A model generated the notes under the pieces. It saw only the letters and a program-made list of their open reading frames with translations. It searched no databases and had not been told where the DNA came from. Below are positions 1-9,070 of a stretch of DNA of 64,000 bases, in pieces (within the stretch, counting starts at the first letter, position 1; each line of letters starts with the position of its first letter). Source of the stretch: Candidatus Bathyarchaeota archaeon. Lineage in GTDB: Archaea; Thermoproteota; Bathyarchaeia; Bathyarchaeales; Bathycorpusculaceae. The position numbers were made by a program, and so were the translations under genes. The stretch covers positions 20,658 to 84,657 of the forward strand of contig PLTA01000060.1 in assembly GCA_003164295.1 (NCBI GenBank), read 5' to 3'.

Positions 1-17
1 TTGAATATTGGTGAATC

Positions 18-1097
18 ATGGTGATTGAACAATATACAATTACTAACAAATATAACTTTCCACAACCAACAATCGACTCAATCTTACCCCAGCGTTTTTT
101 TGAGCAAAGCCTCAACTCACTTAAGCAAATCCAACATCAACAACTCCAATCTAACCCTCAAAACCTTCACCAATTCAGCATAAACGAGCAAAGCACCTCT
201 AACTTGCAGCTTAAACCCGTACCAATTTCGATAAAAACAGACCACCAAGAAACCTTAGTTGCGGCAGTCGATACTTCAACAATAAAAATTGGCGACACAA
301 GCACTGGAATAATAATTGCAATCCGAGGAGCAACTACATGGAAACAAAACGGAACCTACAGGTATACTCGCCTAGGACCATTCATATTTCATATTACCGA
401 AGATAACAAAAACCAACTCTTTAACACTCTCGAACATGCTTACTTCAGCACAACCTATGGCAGCATTCACCAAGCTGCGCCAAACATCATGCAAATGCCC
501 ACACGACTCGCAGGTTTGCTTGAGCGGTGGATGCAAACAATGCTTGCAAAAACCATAAACAATGGAGTATTACTTTTCGACGGCTCCTTAACTTCAGGCA
601 CTATCGATACCCCAGTTCAACGGCTAAAAGAAATCCTGAGTTATGCTAGACGAAACAACAGTACCGTCTTAGCCTTTTCCAAAGCTACTACATTGAGAGC
701 GAACGGTATTTTGATAACTGAACAACTTCCCAATCATGCACCTCCTTACTTGCTTGAAACTATGGGTTTGCATTCTAAACCGCCAATAATTTTATTGGGC
801 GATGTGTATGTGGCACGCTTAAATAAGGCAAATTTTGCTTTCCGCTTAGATGTTGACAAAGAGACCTCTGTAGAGCAACGAATGGATGCCCTCCAAAAAC
901 TAATGGGTAACGATCTTTACACCCAAAGTTACCCCGAAACCTTGCGGCTCTCTCATGTACTTTGCACTTTCACTGCTAATGAAGTATTGGCCATGAAACA
1001 CTTCATCACACGCAAGCATGGAATACAAATCGTCAACCGACCTGACATACACAAACTTCTTTTCGGGTCTTTTGGCAAAGGAGAAATCTATTCATGA
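18..1097 (+). CDS. nurA: NurA 5'-3' nuclease
   Basis: The 359-residue protein is a NurA-family nuclease. NurA works with the HerA translocase, and usually Mre11-Rad50, to resect DNA ends during archaeal recombination. The family's metal-binding acids are visible as D85 in an AAVDTS segment and D188 in LLFDGS. The length fits the family. The stop overlaps the herA start by four bases (ATGA), so translation is probably coupled. A GTG directly after the ATG is an alternative start; a GGTGA Shine-Dalgarno-like sequence lies just upstream. Identification is confident from motifs and from the partner gene. Confidence 0.9.
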   Translation: MVIEQYTITNKYNFPQPTIDSILPQRFFEQSLNSLKQIQHQQLQSNPQNLHQFSINEQSTSNLQLKPVPISIKTDHQETLVAAVDTSTIKIGDTSTGIIIAIRGATTWKQNGTYRYTRLGPFIFHITEDNKNQLFNTLEHAYFSTTYGSIHQAAPNIMQMPTRLAGLLERWMQTMLAKTINNGVLLFDGSLTSGTIDTPVQRLKEILSYARRNNSTVLAFSKATTLRANGILITEQLPNHAPPYLLETMGLHSKPPIILLGDVYVARLNKANFAFRLDVDKETSVEQRMDALQKLMGNDLYTQSYPETLRLSHVLCTFTANEVLAMKHFITRKHGIQIVNRPDIHKLLFGSFGKGEIYS

Positions 1098-2554
1098 AAC
1101 TTTACAAGAAAGAAGGCAACCTTTTGCAAATTATCAGTTTCCCAATGGAGAGCGCTGAAAAAGGCGATTACCTCCTTGTTGAAGATCAAGATGCTGCTAA
1201 ATCCCTGATTGCTCAGGTTATTGATGTGCAGTTTGCCGCTGTTCCAGGTGTGCTTGAAGAGCTTTTGCGAACCTTGCCTGATGGAGGCGAACCTTTGCAG
1301 GGCGAAGACATTGACCCCATGGAAATCGCGCCACACATTACTTACATTCAGGATGCGAGCCTTTTGATTTGCAAGATAAGAGCCACTTTAGAAAATGAAC
1401 AATTGAGCCCAAGCAGCAGTTGGCTTCCCAGCCGTTCCCAATCCACCATCAAAAAATTATCCATTCCAACGTTGTTGAAACTAGCAAAAAAAGATGGAAA
1501 ACTACCCATAATGTTGGGGGGCACCAAAGATTCCTCACTCTTAACTATAGACGCTACAGATTTAGATGGCACGTTAAACATTATAACGGGTAAGAAGGGC
1601 TGCGGCAAATCCCATCTCTCCAAACTTTTGATGGTTAATCTCGTGGGGTACAAAGCAACCATCGTTATTTTCGATTTAAATGGTGAATATAGCAGCCTGG
1701 GAATGACAAATGATGGCAAAAGAAACATTTACTACGACAAAATTCACACATTAACACCATCGCAGAACTTCAAAGTGGCGCTTGAGCAACTGCCCCTAAA
1801 CACAGTAATGGGTATACTTGTAAATGCATTGCATCTGCCTGGCACTTCTGCCCGAGAATTCAGGCGCCTATGGAAAATGCTAAAAGAACAAGGCAAACTA
1901 AACATGCAAAATTTAGGGGAAGCGATTCGCGATTTAAACTGCAACCAACACGTGCGAGACGCATTGGCTTCTCGGTTTCACTCGTTCGCCAACTCTGGTT
2001 TCTTCACTGACTGCCCAGGAGAAGCAACCCTTCTTGACGAAAGCATTTTAAAATCCAAAGACATGGGCGGTGCCATAGTCGTAAACCTCAAAAACACTTC
2101 CAATATTGACCGCCAAATCGTAGTGGAGTATGTCTTGGGTAAACTGGTGGATTCTCTCTCAAACTGGAAACTCAAAGCCGTATTCCTCTTCGCTGAAGAA
2201 GCCCATTTATACCTACGCGAAACCTATTGGGACGACATTGTAACCCGAATGCGTCACTATGGAATATTCACAACTTTCATAACAAACCAGCCAGATACCA
2301 TCCAAGAAACCATTTATCGCCAAGCCGACAACATATTTCTCTTCAACTTTACCAACGAACATGACTTGGACGTTGTAAGTCGAGCTGCCCGAGTGGATGC
2401 CGAAACTGTACGTTCAATTGCCCGCGACCTGCCGCCCCACCACTGCCTAACACTCGGCAAAGTTGTAAGTGACTTCCCAATCGTGGCCCGCGTCAGAGCA
2501 CTTGACATTAAAACACTGGGAGAAACACGTCTATTCTTTAAAGAACTAAGTTAA
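1094..2554 (+). CDS. herA: HerA hexameric DNA translocase
   Basis: A 486-residue HerA/FtsK-type ATPase. An N-terminal beta-barrel (HAS) region of roughly 100 residues is followed by a RecA-like core. The Walker A is GKKGCGKS (166-173) and the Walker B is FLFAEEAH (near residue 370). HerA pumps DNA to the NurA nuclease during double-strand break end processing. It overlaps nurA by four bases in a two-gene operon. The gene looks intact. Confidence 0.93.
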   Translation: MKLYKKEGNLLQIISFPMESAEKGDYLLVEDQDAAKSLIAQVIDVQFAAVPGVLEELLRTLPDGGEPLQGEDIDPMEIAPHITYIQDASLLICKIRATLENEQLSPSSSWLPSRSQSTIKKLSIPTLLKLAKKDGKLPIMLGGTKDSSLLTIDATDLDGTLNIITGKKGCGKSHLSKLLMVNLVGYKATIVIFDLNGEYSSLGMTNDGKRNIYYDKIHTLTPSQNFKVALEQLPLNTVMGILVNALHLPGTSAREFRRLWKMLKEQGKLNMQNLGEAIRDLNCNQHVRDALASRFHSFANSGFFTDCPGEATLLDESILKSKDMGGAIVVNLKNTSNIDRQIVVEYVLGKLVDSLSNWKLKAVFLFAEEAHLYLRETYWDDIVTRMRHYGIFTTFITNQPDTIQETIYRQADNIFLFNFTNEHDLDVVSRAARVDAETVRSIARDLPPHHCLTLGKVVSDFPIVARVRALDIKTLGETRLFFKELS

Positions 2555-2712
2555 TTATATAGTTCAATCTTTTTTCCTTTTTGAATCAGATTCAGATTCT
2601 GTAAAGTCTTTTAAGGATTTTTCTTCATCTAAACTTTCAAGGGTTCTGGTTAATCTAAGAACTTTAACTAAATACATTCATGGAACGCATTCAAAATATT
2701 AAACAGAGAGAC

Positions 2713-2862
2713 TTAGCTAGTTTGCTTCATCGTAATTTTCTTTTTTTGTCTTTTTAACTCAGATTCTTTTTCCCGCAGCGCTTCCTTAGCGTCCCCTAAT
2801 GTAACAACTTCAATGATGTTTCCAGCGATAACGACTTTAAATGCTACCAATTCTAACCCCAT
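2713..2862 (-). CDS. Small hypothetical protein (49 aa)
   Basis: A 49-residue reading frame with a GGTGA-type ribosome site upstream. It has a hydrophobic N-terminal half and a lysine/glutamate-rich, probably helical C-terminal half. It starts six bases after another tiny frame (2869-2958) and may be translated with it. I recognise no family. It lies between herA and a dead toxin-antitoxin pair, so it could be another small regulator or gene debris. Confidence 0.3.
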   Translation of the reverse strand: MGLELVAFKVVIAGNIIEVVTLGDAKEALREKESELKRQKKKITMKQTS

Positions 2863-2868
2863 TTCTAT

Positions 2869-2958
2869 TCACCTACACTGTTTGTACTTATCCTTAACAA
2901 AAACCACATCGACAACCCATTCAACCATATCGTTCTCGGATTTCGGTTTTCTCTTCAT
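2869..2958 (-). CDS. Tiny hypothetical ORF (29 aa)
   Basis: An ATG-initiated frame of 29 residues with a basic N-terminus (MKRKPKSEND) and a hydrophobic middle (VEWVVDVVFV). It is followed after six bases by the 49-residue frame on the same strand. No family is recognised and the length is close to what chance allows. It is listed because of the tight spacing with its neighbour. Confidence 0.2.
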   Translation of the reverse strand: MKRKPKSENDMVEWVVDVVFVKDKYKQCR

Positions 2959-2964
2959 TCTGTA

Positions 2965-3298
2965 TCAAATCAAATATATTGTTTTAGCTAGCAACTTAAA
3001 ACCTATGAACCTCAAATCAACATTTGAAATTAACACTACTTTACGCCAACCTAAATTATGCACATAAACTATACCAAAATGATTTTGATTAACTTCTATT
3101 CTTAAAAAATCCGTGGTGTGGGTAAAAATTATCGCTTTATTCTTGGTTGCGGTTTCTATTTGTTCTTCATCCGTCAATACAAACTTGCCCAGGTCTTTGG
3201 CGGAGAACGCGATTATTCCCCTTTTTTAAGCCCTTCTCTACTGCAACATTAACGCTTTCATCAACATAAATTCTAAGACTTTTTGGGAGATCATTCAT
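2965..3298 (-). pseudogene. DUF5615 PIN-like toxin, frameshifted
   Basis: Read with one frame change near 3213, this encodes a DUF5615-type PIN-like nuclease. The N-terminus has LRIYVDESV. After a one-base shift the frame continues as FSAKDLGKFVLTDEEQIET and then IIFTHTTDFLRI, the usual DxxF-type motif region of the family. Such proteins are VapC-like toxins paired with DUF433 antitoxins, and the adjoining upstream gene is exactly that, overlapping by ATGA. The frameshift and the aberrant C-terminus mean no full toxin is made. Confidence 0.6.
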
Positions 3299-3616
3299 AT
3301 GCCTTTTGGGCTCTGCGTAGCTTCTCTACGAATTCTTCGTCTTCTCTTATTTTTTTATCAATTTCAGCTCGGTGTTAATAATAATATGACAATGTGTCGT
3401 GTATTTGTTCCAGTTTCAGGTGTGGATGAGCATTAATTATGTCGTCTGTGGGCGATTCACGTATGCATATTCGATGGTGACGTCAAATATTCTTGTACGT
3501 GTGCCCTCTATTACTGAAGAGCCATTGCAAACTTTTGGGTTAATTTCAACATAAGGATGCTCGGTGTTATTTTGCAAATTGACATGATATCCTTTTAATA
3601 TAAAATGCTTTAGCAT
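3291..3616 (-). pseudogene. DUF433 antitoxin, multiply frameshifted
   Basis: Starting at the ATG at 3616, the frame gives HPYVEINPKVCNGSSVIEGT, a typical DUF433 opening. It then changes frame twice to give SPTDDIINAHPHLKLEQIHD and AEIDKKIREDEEFVEKLRRA, which are the middle and C-terminal parts of the family. Two indels therefore break the gene. It is the antitoxin partner of the DUF5615 remnant downstream, with the conserved gene order. Both genes are dead. Confidence 0.6.
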
Positions 3617-3762
3617 TTCTTAACTTTTGTTTTGTAACGTCAAATAAATTGGTTGAAATATGATGAATTGATTGAAGTGAAAAACACAAAAAAAATTGTT
3701 GTAGCTTACGTGTGCCAACAAGTTTTGATATAGTCTATTGAGAATATAGACAAGTTGATTTC

Positions 3763-3909
3763 TTGATTTCAGCCTATAGTCTTAAATGTCCAAAATGCGG
3801 AAAAGAACTTACTAAACCCACTAGGGAGCTTGAGAATTCAGTCTTCTACGTGGCGGTATACAAATGTGATTCTTGCGGTGCTTCATCAAAGTATTCTCGA
3901 GAATTTTAG
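3763..3909 (+). CDS. Small zinc-ribbon protein (48 aa)
   Basis: A 48-residue frame, starting at TTG, with two CxxC pairs (CPKCGKE and CDSCGAS) about 30 residues apart, as in a zinc ribbon. A Rho-independent-like hairpin with a T-run follows immediately. The start is uncertain because no ATG is in frame. Function unknown; it could be a fragment of a larger zinc-ribbon protein. Confidence 0.4.
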   Translation: MISAYSLKCPKCGKELTKPTRELENSVFYVAVYKCDSCGASSKYSREF

Positions 3910-3917
3910 CTATTAAT

Positions 3918-3947
3918 AAAAAATATCTTGTCAGGATATTTTTTTTT
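3918..3947 (+). terminator. Hairpin terminator
   Basis: A ten-base-pair stem (AAAAAATATC with GATATTTTTT) and a seven-base loop run directly into a T-rich tract. It sits between the zinc-ribbon frame and the convergent Nudix gene, so it could serve either strand. Confidence 0.5.
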
Positions 3948-3980
3948 CCAATTTACTTATTTTTGGCTTTCAATGAATTT

Positions 3981-4424
3981 TTAATAAGAATTAGCTTTTT
4001 CCAACCTTTCCCTGTTATGTTTAAAGAAAACTCGAAAAGACGCTGTTAAATCATAGTTTTCCACTTCTGTCAATGGTACCCAACGTAGCTCCATTGCATC
4101 GCTTGATGCTTGGGCTTTTCCATCTTTAACGTGAACAAGGTAGTCGATGATAACATAATGATATTTCACTTTGCCCTCATTGTCCAAGTCAACATTACTT
4201 ACCACGTCAATTAAAGTTGGATTGTCAACGTTTAAGCCAGTTTCTTCACTAGTTTCTCGGATGACTGCCTGTTCGGGGCTTTCGGCAAGCTCAACTAAAC
4301 CGCCAGGAATAGTCCATTTACCCCTGCTCGGCTCGTTTCCCCGTTTTATGAGCGCAATTGTGTCTTCATTAATTATTACCGCTCCGACGCCCACGACTGG
4401 TTGATCAGGATACAACCGCTTCAC
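3981..4424 (-). CDS. Nudix hydrolase
   Basis: A 147-residue Nudix protein. The Nudix box runs from GGLVELAES to RETSEETGL and keeps the REx2EE core that binds divalent metal. Family members hydrolyse nucleoside diphosphates linked to another group, for example ADP-ribose or oxidised nucleotides. The substrate cannot be told from sequence. It lies 26 bases after the MacB-like permease on the same strand and may be the last gene of that transcript. Confidence 0.9.
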   Translation of the reverse strand: MKRLYPDQPVVGVGAVIINEDTIALIKRGNEPSRGKWTIPGGLVELAESPEQAVIRETSEETGLNVDNPTLIDVVSNVDLDNEGKVKYHYVIIDYLVHVKDGKAQASSDAMELRWVPLTEVENYDLTASFRVFFKHNRERLEKANSY

Positions 4425-4450
4425 AGTTAAACTCCTCAGTTGAATGTATT

Positions 4451-5782
4451 TTATTCGTATCTTAAAGCTTCTACGGGCTTCAATTTAGATGCGCGCCAAG
4501 CAGGATACAATGCGAAGATAACACTTACTCCGACGCCGAAAGCTAAGGACCCTATAAGAACCTCAGGTGTTAACAATGGAGTTACTTTAAAGCCGCCTCC
4601 ACCGAATATTCCTGACGCCAGAACTCTCGAAACGATATTTGCTAATATCCAGCCCAGAATGATTCCTATTACAGCGCCGATTAATCCTATGATAACTGAT
4701 TCGCCAAGGAAAATACTAAGCACAGTCCTATTCTTCATGCCTAACGCTTTAAGAATACCAATTTCTCGCGTGCGCTCAATTAACGAAACAATCATAATGT
4801 TCATGATGCCAATGCCAGCCACCAACAAAGAAATTGCAGCAATGCCACCTAGAAACAGTTGAATAGTGGAAAAAATGGTTGTAAGCAAACTTAGGACAGC
4901 TGTGGAAGATATGACGCTAACTTGACCGTCAAAGTGATCAGTTATAAGCTTAGACACATTGCTAATAGTTGCATTATTACTATTTTTTAGCTGGACAATA
5001 ATCTCGTCACATTGGTTTGTTCCAAAAAAACTCTCAGCCTGACTCAGTGGCATATAAATGCCTGAATCCGAAGGACCAAGCCCGAACCCGCCGATTTTTT
5101 GAAGCACACCAGAAACCTGCGCAGTATAAGATTCATTAACATCGGGCAATGTTGTTGCATTAGTCCATGAGACAACAACATTGTCGCCTGCATTAAAAAG
5201 CAATGTTCCATTTTGCCCAGGGTCATTAACTCGTGTTCCAACTACAATTTCATTGTCAGTGGCGTTTAATGGTATGCTTCCAGATGCGGTGACAAAAGTT
5301 GTTGGGTATTGCTGGGAATACTGGTTGAAATCGACACCATAAATAGTAACTGAACGGTTTACTCCTCCTGCTTCAATATACCCAGTCTTTTGTATTACAG
5401 CTAATGACATGGTGATATCTGGTGATAAAGCGTTAATATCGCTTGTATTGCTAACGTACAAATTAAACCCTGTGCCTCCAGTGCCTCCTCCAAAGCCGCC
5501 AGCTCCGCCGCCAAATGGTCCTCCTGCGTCCGTGCGACCTGATGTTCCAGCGCTATTTGCTGCATTTCCCAAAGGACTGGAGCCTGAAGTAACGATTAGT
5601 GTGGATGCGGACAATCCTTGATTTAGTGAATGGGTTATTGTGGATTGCAAGCCCTGAGTAATTGAGAGTAGGGCAACTATGGCAGCGATGCCTATTATCA
5701 CGCCCAAGGTTGTTAATGCTGCTCTAAGTTTGCGGAGTCTAATTGCGCTAAAAGAGTAACCGAAAATGTCATATGTTTTCAT
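4451..5782 (-). CDS. MacB/FtsX-type ABC transporter permease
   Basis: A 443-residue FtsX-family permease. One N-terminal membrane helix (about 20-45) follows a short cytoplasmic start. A large extracytoplasmic MacB-like domain comes next, then three C-terminal helices with the conserved ERTREIGILKALGMKN loop. A glycine-rich low-complexity stretch lies near residues 85-110. The gene overlaps the stop of its ATPase by one base (TAATG). The pair resembles MacB/LolCDE-type exporters of peptides, lipids or drugs. The substrate is unknown. Confidence 0.92.
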   Translation of the reverse strand: MKTYDIFGYSFSAIRLRKLRAALTTLGVIIGIAAIVALLSITQGLQSTITHSLNQGLSASTLIVTSGSSPLGNAANSAGTSGRTDAGGPFGGGAGGFGGGTGGTGFNLYVSNTSDINALSPDITMSLAVIQKTGYIEAGGVNRSVTIYGVDFNQYSQQYPTTFVTASGSIPLNATDNEIVVGTRVNDPGQNGTLLFNAGDNVVVSWTNATTLPDVNESYTAQVSGVLQKIGGFGLGPSDSGIYMPLSQAESFFGTNQCDEIIVQLKNSNNATISNVSKLITDHFDGQVSVISSTAVLSLLTTIFSTIQLFLGGIAAISLLVAGIGIMNIMIVSLIERTREIGILKALGMKNRTVLSIFLGESVIIGLIGAVIGIILGWILANIVSRVLASGIFGGGGFKVTPLLTPEVLIGSLAFGVGVSVIFALYPAWRASKLKPVEALRYE

Positions 5783-6468
5783 TATTGGTTCACCACTTCT
5801 GATACAATTTCACCATCAAACATCTGCAGCGTCCTTTTAGCTTCTCTAGCCAAATGCTGATCATGAGTAACCATAATAATGCTAACATTATGCTCAATGT
5901 TGAGATTTTTGATTAAAGTAATAACTTCACTTGCCGTTTTGGAATCAATATTTCCAGTCGGCTCGTCAAGCAATAAAAACTTGGGATTATTTGCTAGTGC
6001 TCGTGCAATGGCAACACGTTGTTGCTGTCCTCCGCTTAATTCAGCAGGTTTGTGGTTAATTCTATCTTTTAATCCAACTGTTTCAAGTAACTCTACAGCT
6101 CTTTTTGTTCTTTCCGCCTTATTCATTTCCGCAATAGCCATAGGCAATTCAACATTATCTTTTGCAGTTAATCTTGGGATTAAATTAAAAAATTGGAAAA
6201 CAAAACCGATCCGTCTACGCAAATCGGCTAATTGGTTGTCGTTGAGTTTGGATATGTCAACACCGTCAATCAGCATGGTTCCTGAAGTTGGCTTGTCCAA
6301 TGCGCCGATGAGGTTTAGCATTGTTGATTTACCGCTTCCTGAGGGGCCAAGGATGGAAACGAAGTCTCCAGTTTCAACTTTGAGGTTTACCCCTCGAAGA
6401 GCTTCAACTGGAACTTTTCCAAGCATGTAAGTTTTTTTCAGGTCAATTGCTTCAACGATTGTTGGCAT
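5782..6468 (-). CDS. LolD/MacB-type ABC ATPase
   Basis: A 228-residue ABC ATPase of the LolD/MacB group. It has the Walker A GPSGSGKST, the signature LSGGQQQRVAIARAL, the Walker B LLLDEPTGNID and the switch histidine in MVTHD. It is the energy module for the FtsX-type permease whose start overlaps its stop. The gene is intact and of normal length. Confidence 0.95.
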   Translation of the reverse strand: MPTIVEAIDLKKTYMLGKVPVEALRGVNLKVETGDFVSILGPSGSGKSTMLNLIGALDKPTSGTMLIDGVDISKLNDNQLADLRRRIGFVFQFFNLIPRLTAKDNVELPMAIAEMNKAERTKRAVELLETVGLKDRINHKPAELSGGQQQRVAIARALANNPKFLLLDEPTGNIDSKTASEVITLIKNLNIEHNVSIIMVTHDQHLAREAKRTLQMFDGEIVSEVVNQ

Positions 6469-6513
6469 AGATGTTTCCTCAATCTGGTTTTTGTGTGTTG
6501 TTTTTTCGTGTAT

Positions 6514-7359
6514 TTATTTGTTCAGGTATCTCCATGACAGAACTATACAGATAGCAGTTACAATGATTGCGAAGACGCCAACGTAGGCAAAGTCAAGTGG
6601 CAACGGTCCGAATCCATCGCTAAATACCATTAGCCTTCTAACTGCATCGATTGTATATGAGATTGGGTTTACGCTAGCTACAGCTTGGAGCCAATTTGGC
6701 ATTTGTGCTATTGGGAAGTATGCACTGCTTGCAAACATCAATGGCAAGGTGACAAGTTGGAAGATTGCTTGCGGCATCTCCATTCGTGTAGCTCTTAAGG
6801 TTAAGGCGGTGAAGAACGATGCTAAGCCCACACTGATGAGAAATACTATTGCGAATATTCCAAGTATGCTGTACCAGGCGAAGTTGGTTCCTGTGCTAAG
6901 TCCTAAAGCGAACGCTACTAACGTGACGATAGCTGATTGGAAGAGCGCTCGAACACTTGCTGCAAGAACTTTTGAAAGGATTATGGCTGATCGCGAAACT
7001 GGTGTGCTGAGGACTTTATTCATGAAGCCTAAGCGTTTATCCCAAACTACCGACATACCAACGAATGCAGTTGTAAATACTACGGTGAAAGCCACCATGC
7101 TCATCGACATGAACGAGAAGTAGTCCTTTGTTCCAAATGTGTGCATCATAACTTGTGTTGGGTTTATGCCTGGAATGCCCGTTACGATATTACCAATGTT
7201 CATAGCCTTGCCCAGCAGGGCCAGCCATAAAATCGGCTGAACTATACCCATTGCTAAAACGAACGGTTGTTGATACCATTTTTTAAGTTCTCGATTGGTT
7301 AAAGCCCAAAGACCATGCATTCGGCTTTTTGAAACCTGAGTTTCCTCTGTGGTACTCAT
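6514..7359 (-). CDS. ABC-2 type permease (DrrB-like)
   Basis: A 281-residue ABC-2 permease with six predicted membrane helices and the ABC-2 region LATLPLMFASSAYFP-like (here LVTLPLMFASSAYF) before the last helices. Its start overlaps the end of the upstream ATPase by four bases. ABC-2 exporters of this type move drugs, lipids or polysaccharides. Control by the adjacent PadR gene suggests response to a small hydrophobic compound. Confidence 0.92.
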   Translation of the reverse strand: MSTTEETQVSKSRMHGLWALTNRELKKWYQQPFVLAMGIVQPILWLALLGKAMNIGNIVTGIPGINPTQVMMHTFGTKDYFSFMSMSMVAFTVVFTTAFVGMSVVWDKRLGFMNKVLSTPVSRSAIILSKVLAASVRALFQSAIVTLVAFALGLSTGTNFAWYSILGIFAIVFLISVGLASFFTALTLRATRMEMPQAIFQLVTLPLMFASSAYFPIAQMPNWLQAVASVNPISYTIDAVRRLMVFSDGFGPLPLDFAYVGVFAIIVTAICIVLSWRYLNK

Positions 7360-8363
7360 GAACGTGACCTCCTCATAGCCATTCTCTGCTGCATAACATT
7401 TTCCCGCGATTCTTCTGCGTCACGCATGGATTTTCCAGTGTACTGCAGGTAAACCTCATTTAGAGTTGGTTTTGTCAATGAAAGTTTCGTGACAACATGC
7501 CCACTTTTTCTTAAAGCTTCAATAATTAGTGGCGCAGTTAATTCGCCGTTTGAAGATTTTATCATGTATGAGCCGTTTTCTTTTTTGACTTCTTTAACAT
7601 GCTCAATTTTACCGATTAATCCAGTAATGTCTTCTTCTTTTTGAATGCTCAGTGTTATGATGTCTCCGCCCAAACTGTCTTTGAGTTCAGTTGGGCTACC
7701 AACCACGACGATTTTTCCGTGATCAATTATGGCTATGCGATCGCAGAGGGCATCGGCTTCTTCCAGATAATGTGTCGTTAAGAACAGTGTCATACCGAAC
7801 TCTTTTTTGAGCATTCTAACATAGTTCCAAGTGGCAGCTCGAGTTTGCACGTCTAAACCCAGTGTGGGTTCGTCTAAGAAAAGGACTTTTGGGCGATTAA
7901 TCAAGCCGCATGCCAACTCAAGCCTCCGTCGCATACCTCCTGAAAAAGTTTGTACTCGTTTGTCTTTGAAAGCTGTTAATTCAACTAAGTTCAAAAGGTC
8001 TGCGGCTCGTTTTTTCGACACTGGACGTGGGATGCCATAGAGGTCAGCGCATAAAAGTATGTTTTCGATGCCGGTTAAGTCTTCATCTGCAGTGTATTCT
8101 TGAGGGACAACCCCTATTGCAGCTCGGACGTCCATGCTTTGCTTTGCAATGTCGCCGCCTAGAATTGTGGCTTTTCCTTCGGTGGGTCTTATGACGGTTA
8201 TTAGCATTTTGATAGTGGTTGTTTTTCCCGCCCCGTTAGGTCCTAGGAAACCAAAGATTTCGCCATGTTTAACGCTGAAGTTTATGTGGTCAACTGCAAC
8301 GAGTGTTTTGTTGTAAACTTTGGTTAATCCTTCAACCTTTATGGCTTCTTCATTTTCACTCAT
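7356..8363 (-). CDS. DrrA-like ABC ATPase
   Basis: A 335-residue ATPase of the DrrA type. It has the Walker A GPNGAGKTT, the signature FSGGMRRRLELACGL, the Walker B VLFLDEPTLGLD and the H-loop TTHYLEEAD. The C-terminal extension is longer than in simple ABC ATPases, as usual for this group. It overlaps both neighbours by ATGA, giving a PadR-ATPase-permease operon. Confidence 0.95.
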   Translation of the reverse strand: MSENEEAIKVEGLTKVYNKTLVAVDHINFSVKHGEIFGFLGPNGAGKTTTIKMLITVIRPTEGKATILGGDIAKQSMDVRAAIGVVPQEYTADEDLTGIENILLCADLYGIPRPVSKKRAADLLNLVELTAFKDKRVQTFSGGMRRRLELACGLINRPKVLFLDEPTLGLDVQTRAATWNYVRMLKKEFGMTLFLTTHYLEEADALCDRIAIIDHGKIVVVGSPTELKDSLGGDIITLSIQKEEDITGLIGKIEHVKEVKKENGSYMIKSSNGELTAPLIIEALRKSGHVVTKLSLTKPTLNEVYLQYTGKSMRDAEESRENVMQQRMAMRRSRS

Positions 8364-8971
8364 TTAAATTCACCTGTCATTTTGCTTCTTATTTCTTCAA
8401 GTTTTGTTGAGGCTTCGTCAAGCACTTTTATTGCATCATCTAAGTCTTTTTCAGAATAATTCTGCTTCAAAGTTTTCGCAAGTTTAATTGATGCGACGAA
8501 GAGGTGCCTCATTGAATTGCGTATTTGCTTTGTTTTTTCTTCCGGTAAATTTCCGATAAACCTGTCAAAGAACGGGCTTGCGAGAAAACCTGAGTCTTGG
8601 GTGAATTTTTCTCTGATTTTTGTCTGTTCATCAAAAAAGTCTTTGCCGTTTTGTGTTAGCTCATAACGTTTGAATCCGTTTTCGGTGGGGAGTTCTTTTA
8701 CGTAAGTATTGTCTTGAAGCCAAGCAAGAAGTGGGTAGATTGAGCCTGGGCTGGGTTTCCAAGTGCCGCCCGTGTGTTTTTGGATTTCCTCCATTAATTC
8801 GGAGCCTGACATTGCTTTTTGGTTGAGTGCTTCAAGTACGTGGTATCGTAGGAAGCCTTTGGGGACCATGGCATTGTGGCGCAGCCAGTTACGCCTTTGG
8901 AACATCATATGTTTTTCTTCATGGAGCTCATGTTTGATTTCTTTATTTTCTTCTCTTTCTTCTTTATCCAT
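8360..8971 (-). CDS. PadR-family transcriptional regulator
   Basis: A 203-residue PadR regulator. A charged N-terminal segment leads into a winged helix with LEALNQKAMSGSELMEEI and the typical PGSIYPLLAWLQDN wing helix. A C-terminal helical domain for dimerisation and ligand sensing follows. It is the first gene of the exporter operon and probably autoregulates it, because palindromic GATATC-type repeats lie directly upstream of its start. PadR proteins usually repress exporters until a hydrophobic ligand binds. Confidence 0.93.
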   Translation of the reverse strand: MDKEEREENKEIKHELHEEKHMMFQRRNWLRHNAMVPKGFLRYHVLEALNQKAMSGSELMEEIQKHTGGTWKPSPGSIYPLLAWLQDNTYVKELPTENGFKRYELTQNGKDFFDEQTKIREKFTQDSGFLASPFFDRFIGNLPEEKTKQIRNSMRHLFVASIKLAKTLKQNYSEKDLDDAIKVLDEASTKLEEIRSKMTGEFK

Positions 8972-8974
8972 TAC

Positions 8975-9026
8975 ATATCACTATCGATATCGTTATTGAT
9001 GTCACATGCGATATCAAAAGTGATAT
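8975..9026 (-). promoter_or_regulatory. Palindromic GATATC cluster, probable PadR operator
   Basis: Immediately upstream of the padR start, an inverted pair ATATCACT / AGTGATAT (8975-8982, 9019-9026) encloses CGATATCG (8985-8992) and another GATATC (9010-9015). The layout suits binding by a dimeric winged-helix repressor covering the promoter. Use by PadR is inferred. Confidence 0.5.
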
Positions 9027-9070
9027 TTAAGATTGTTGCCATAACCCATACAAACATAAGGAAAAAGAAT

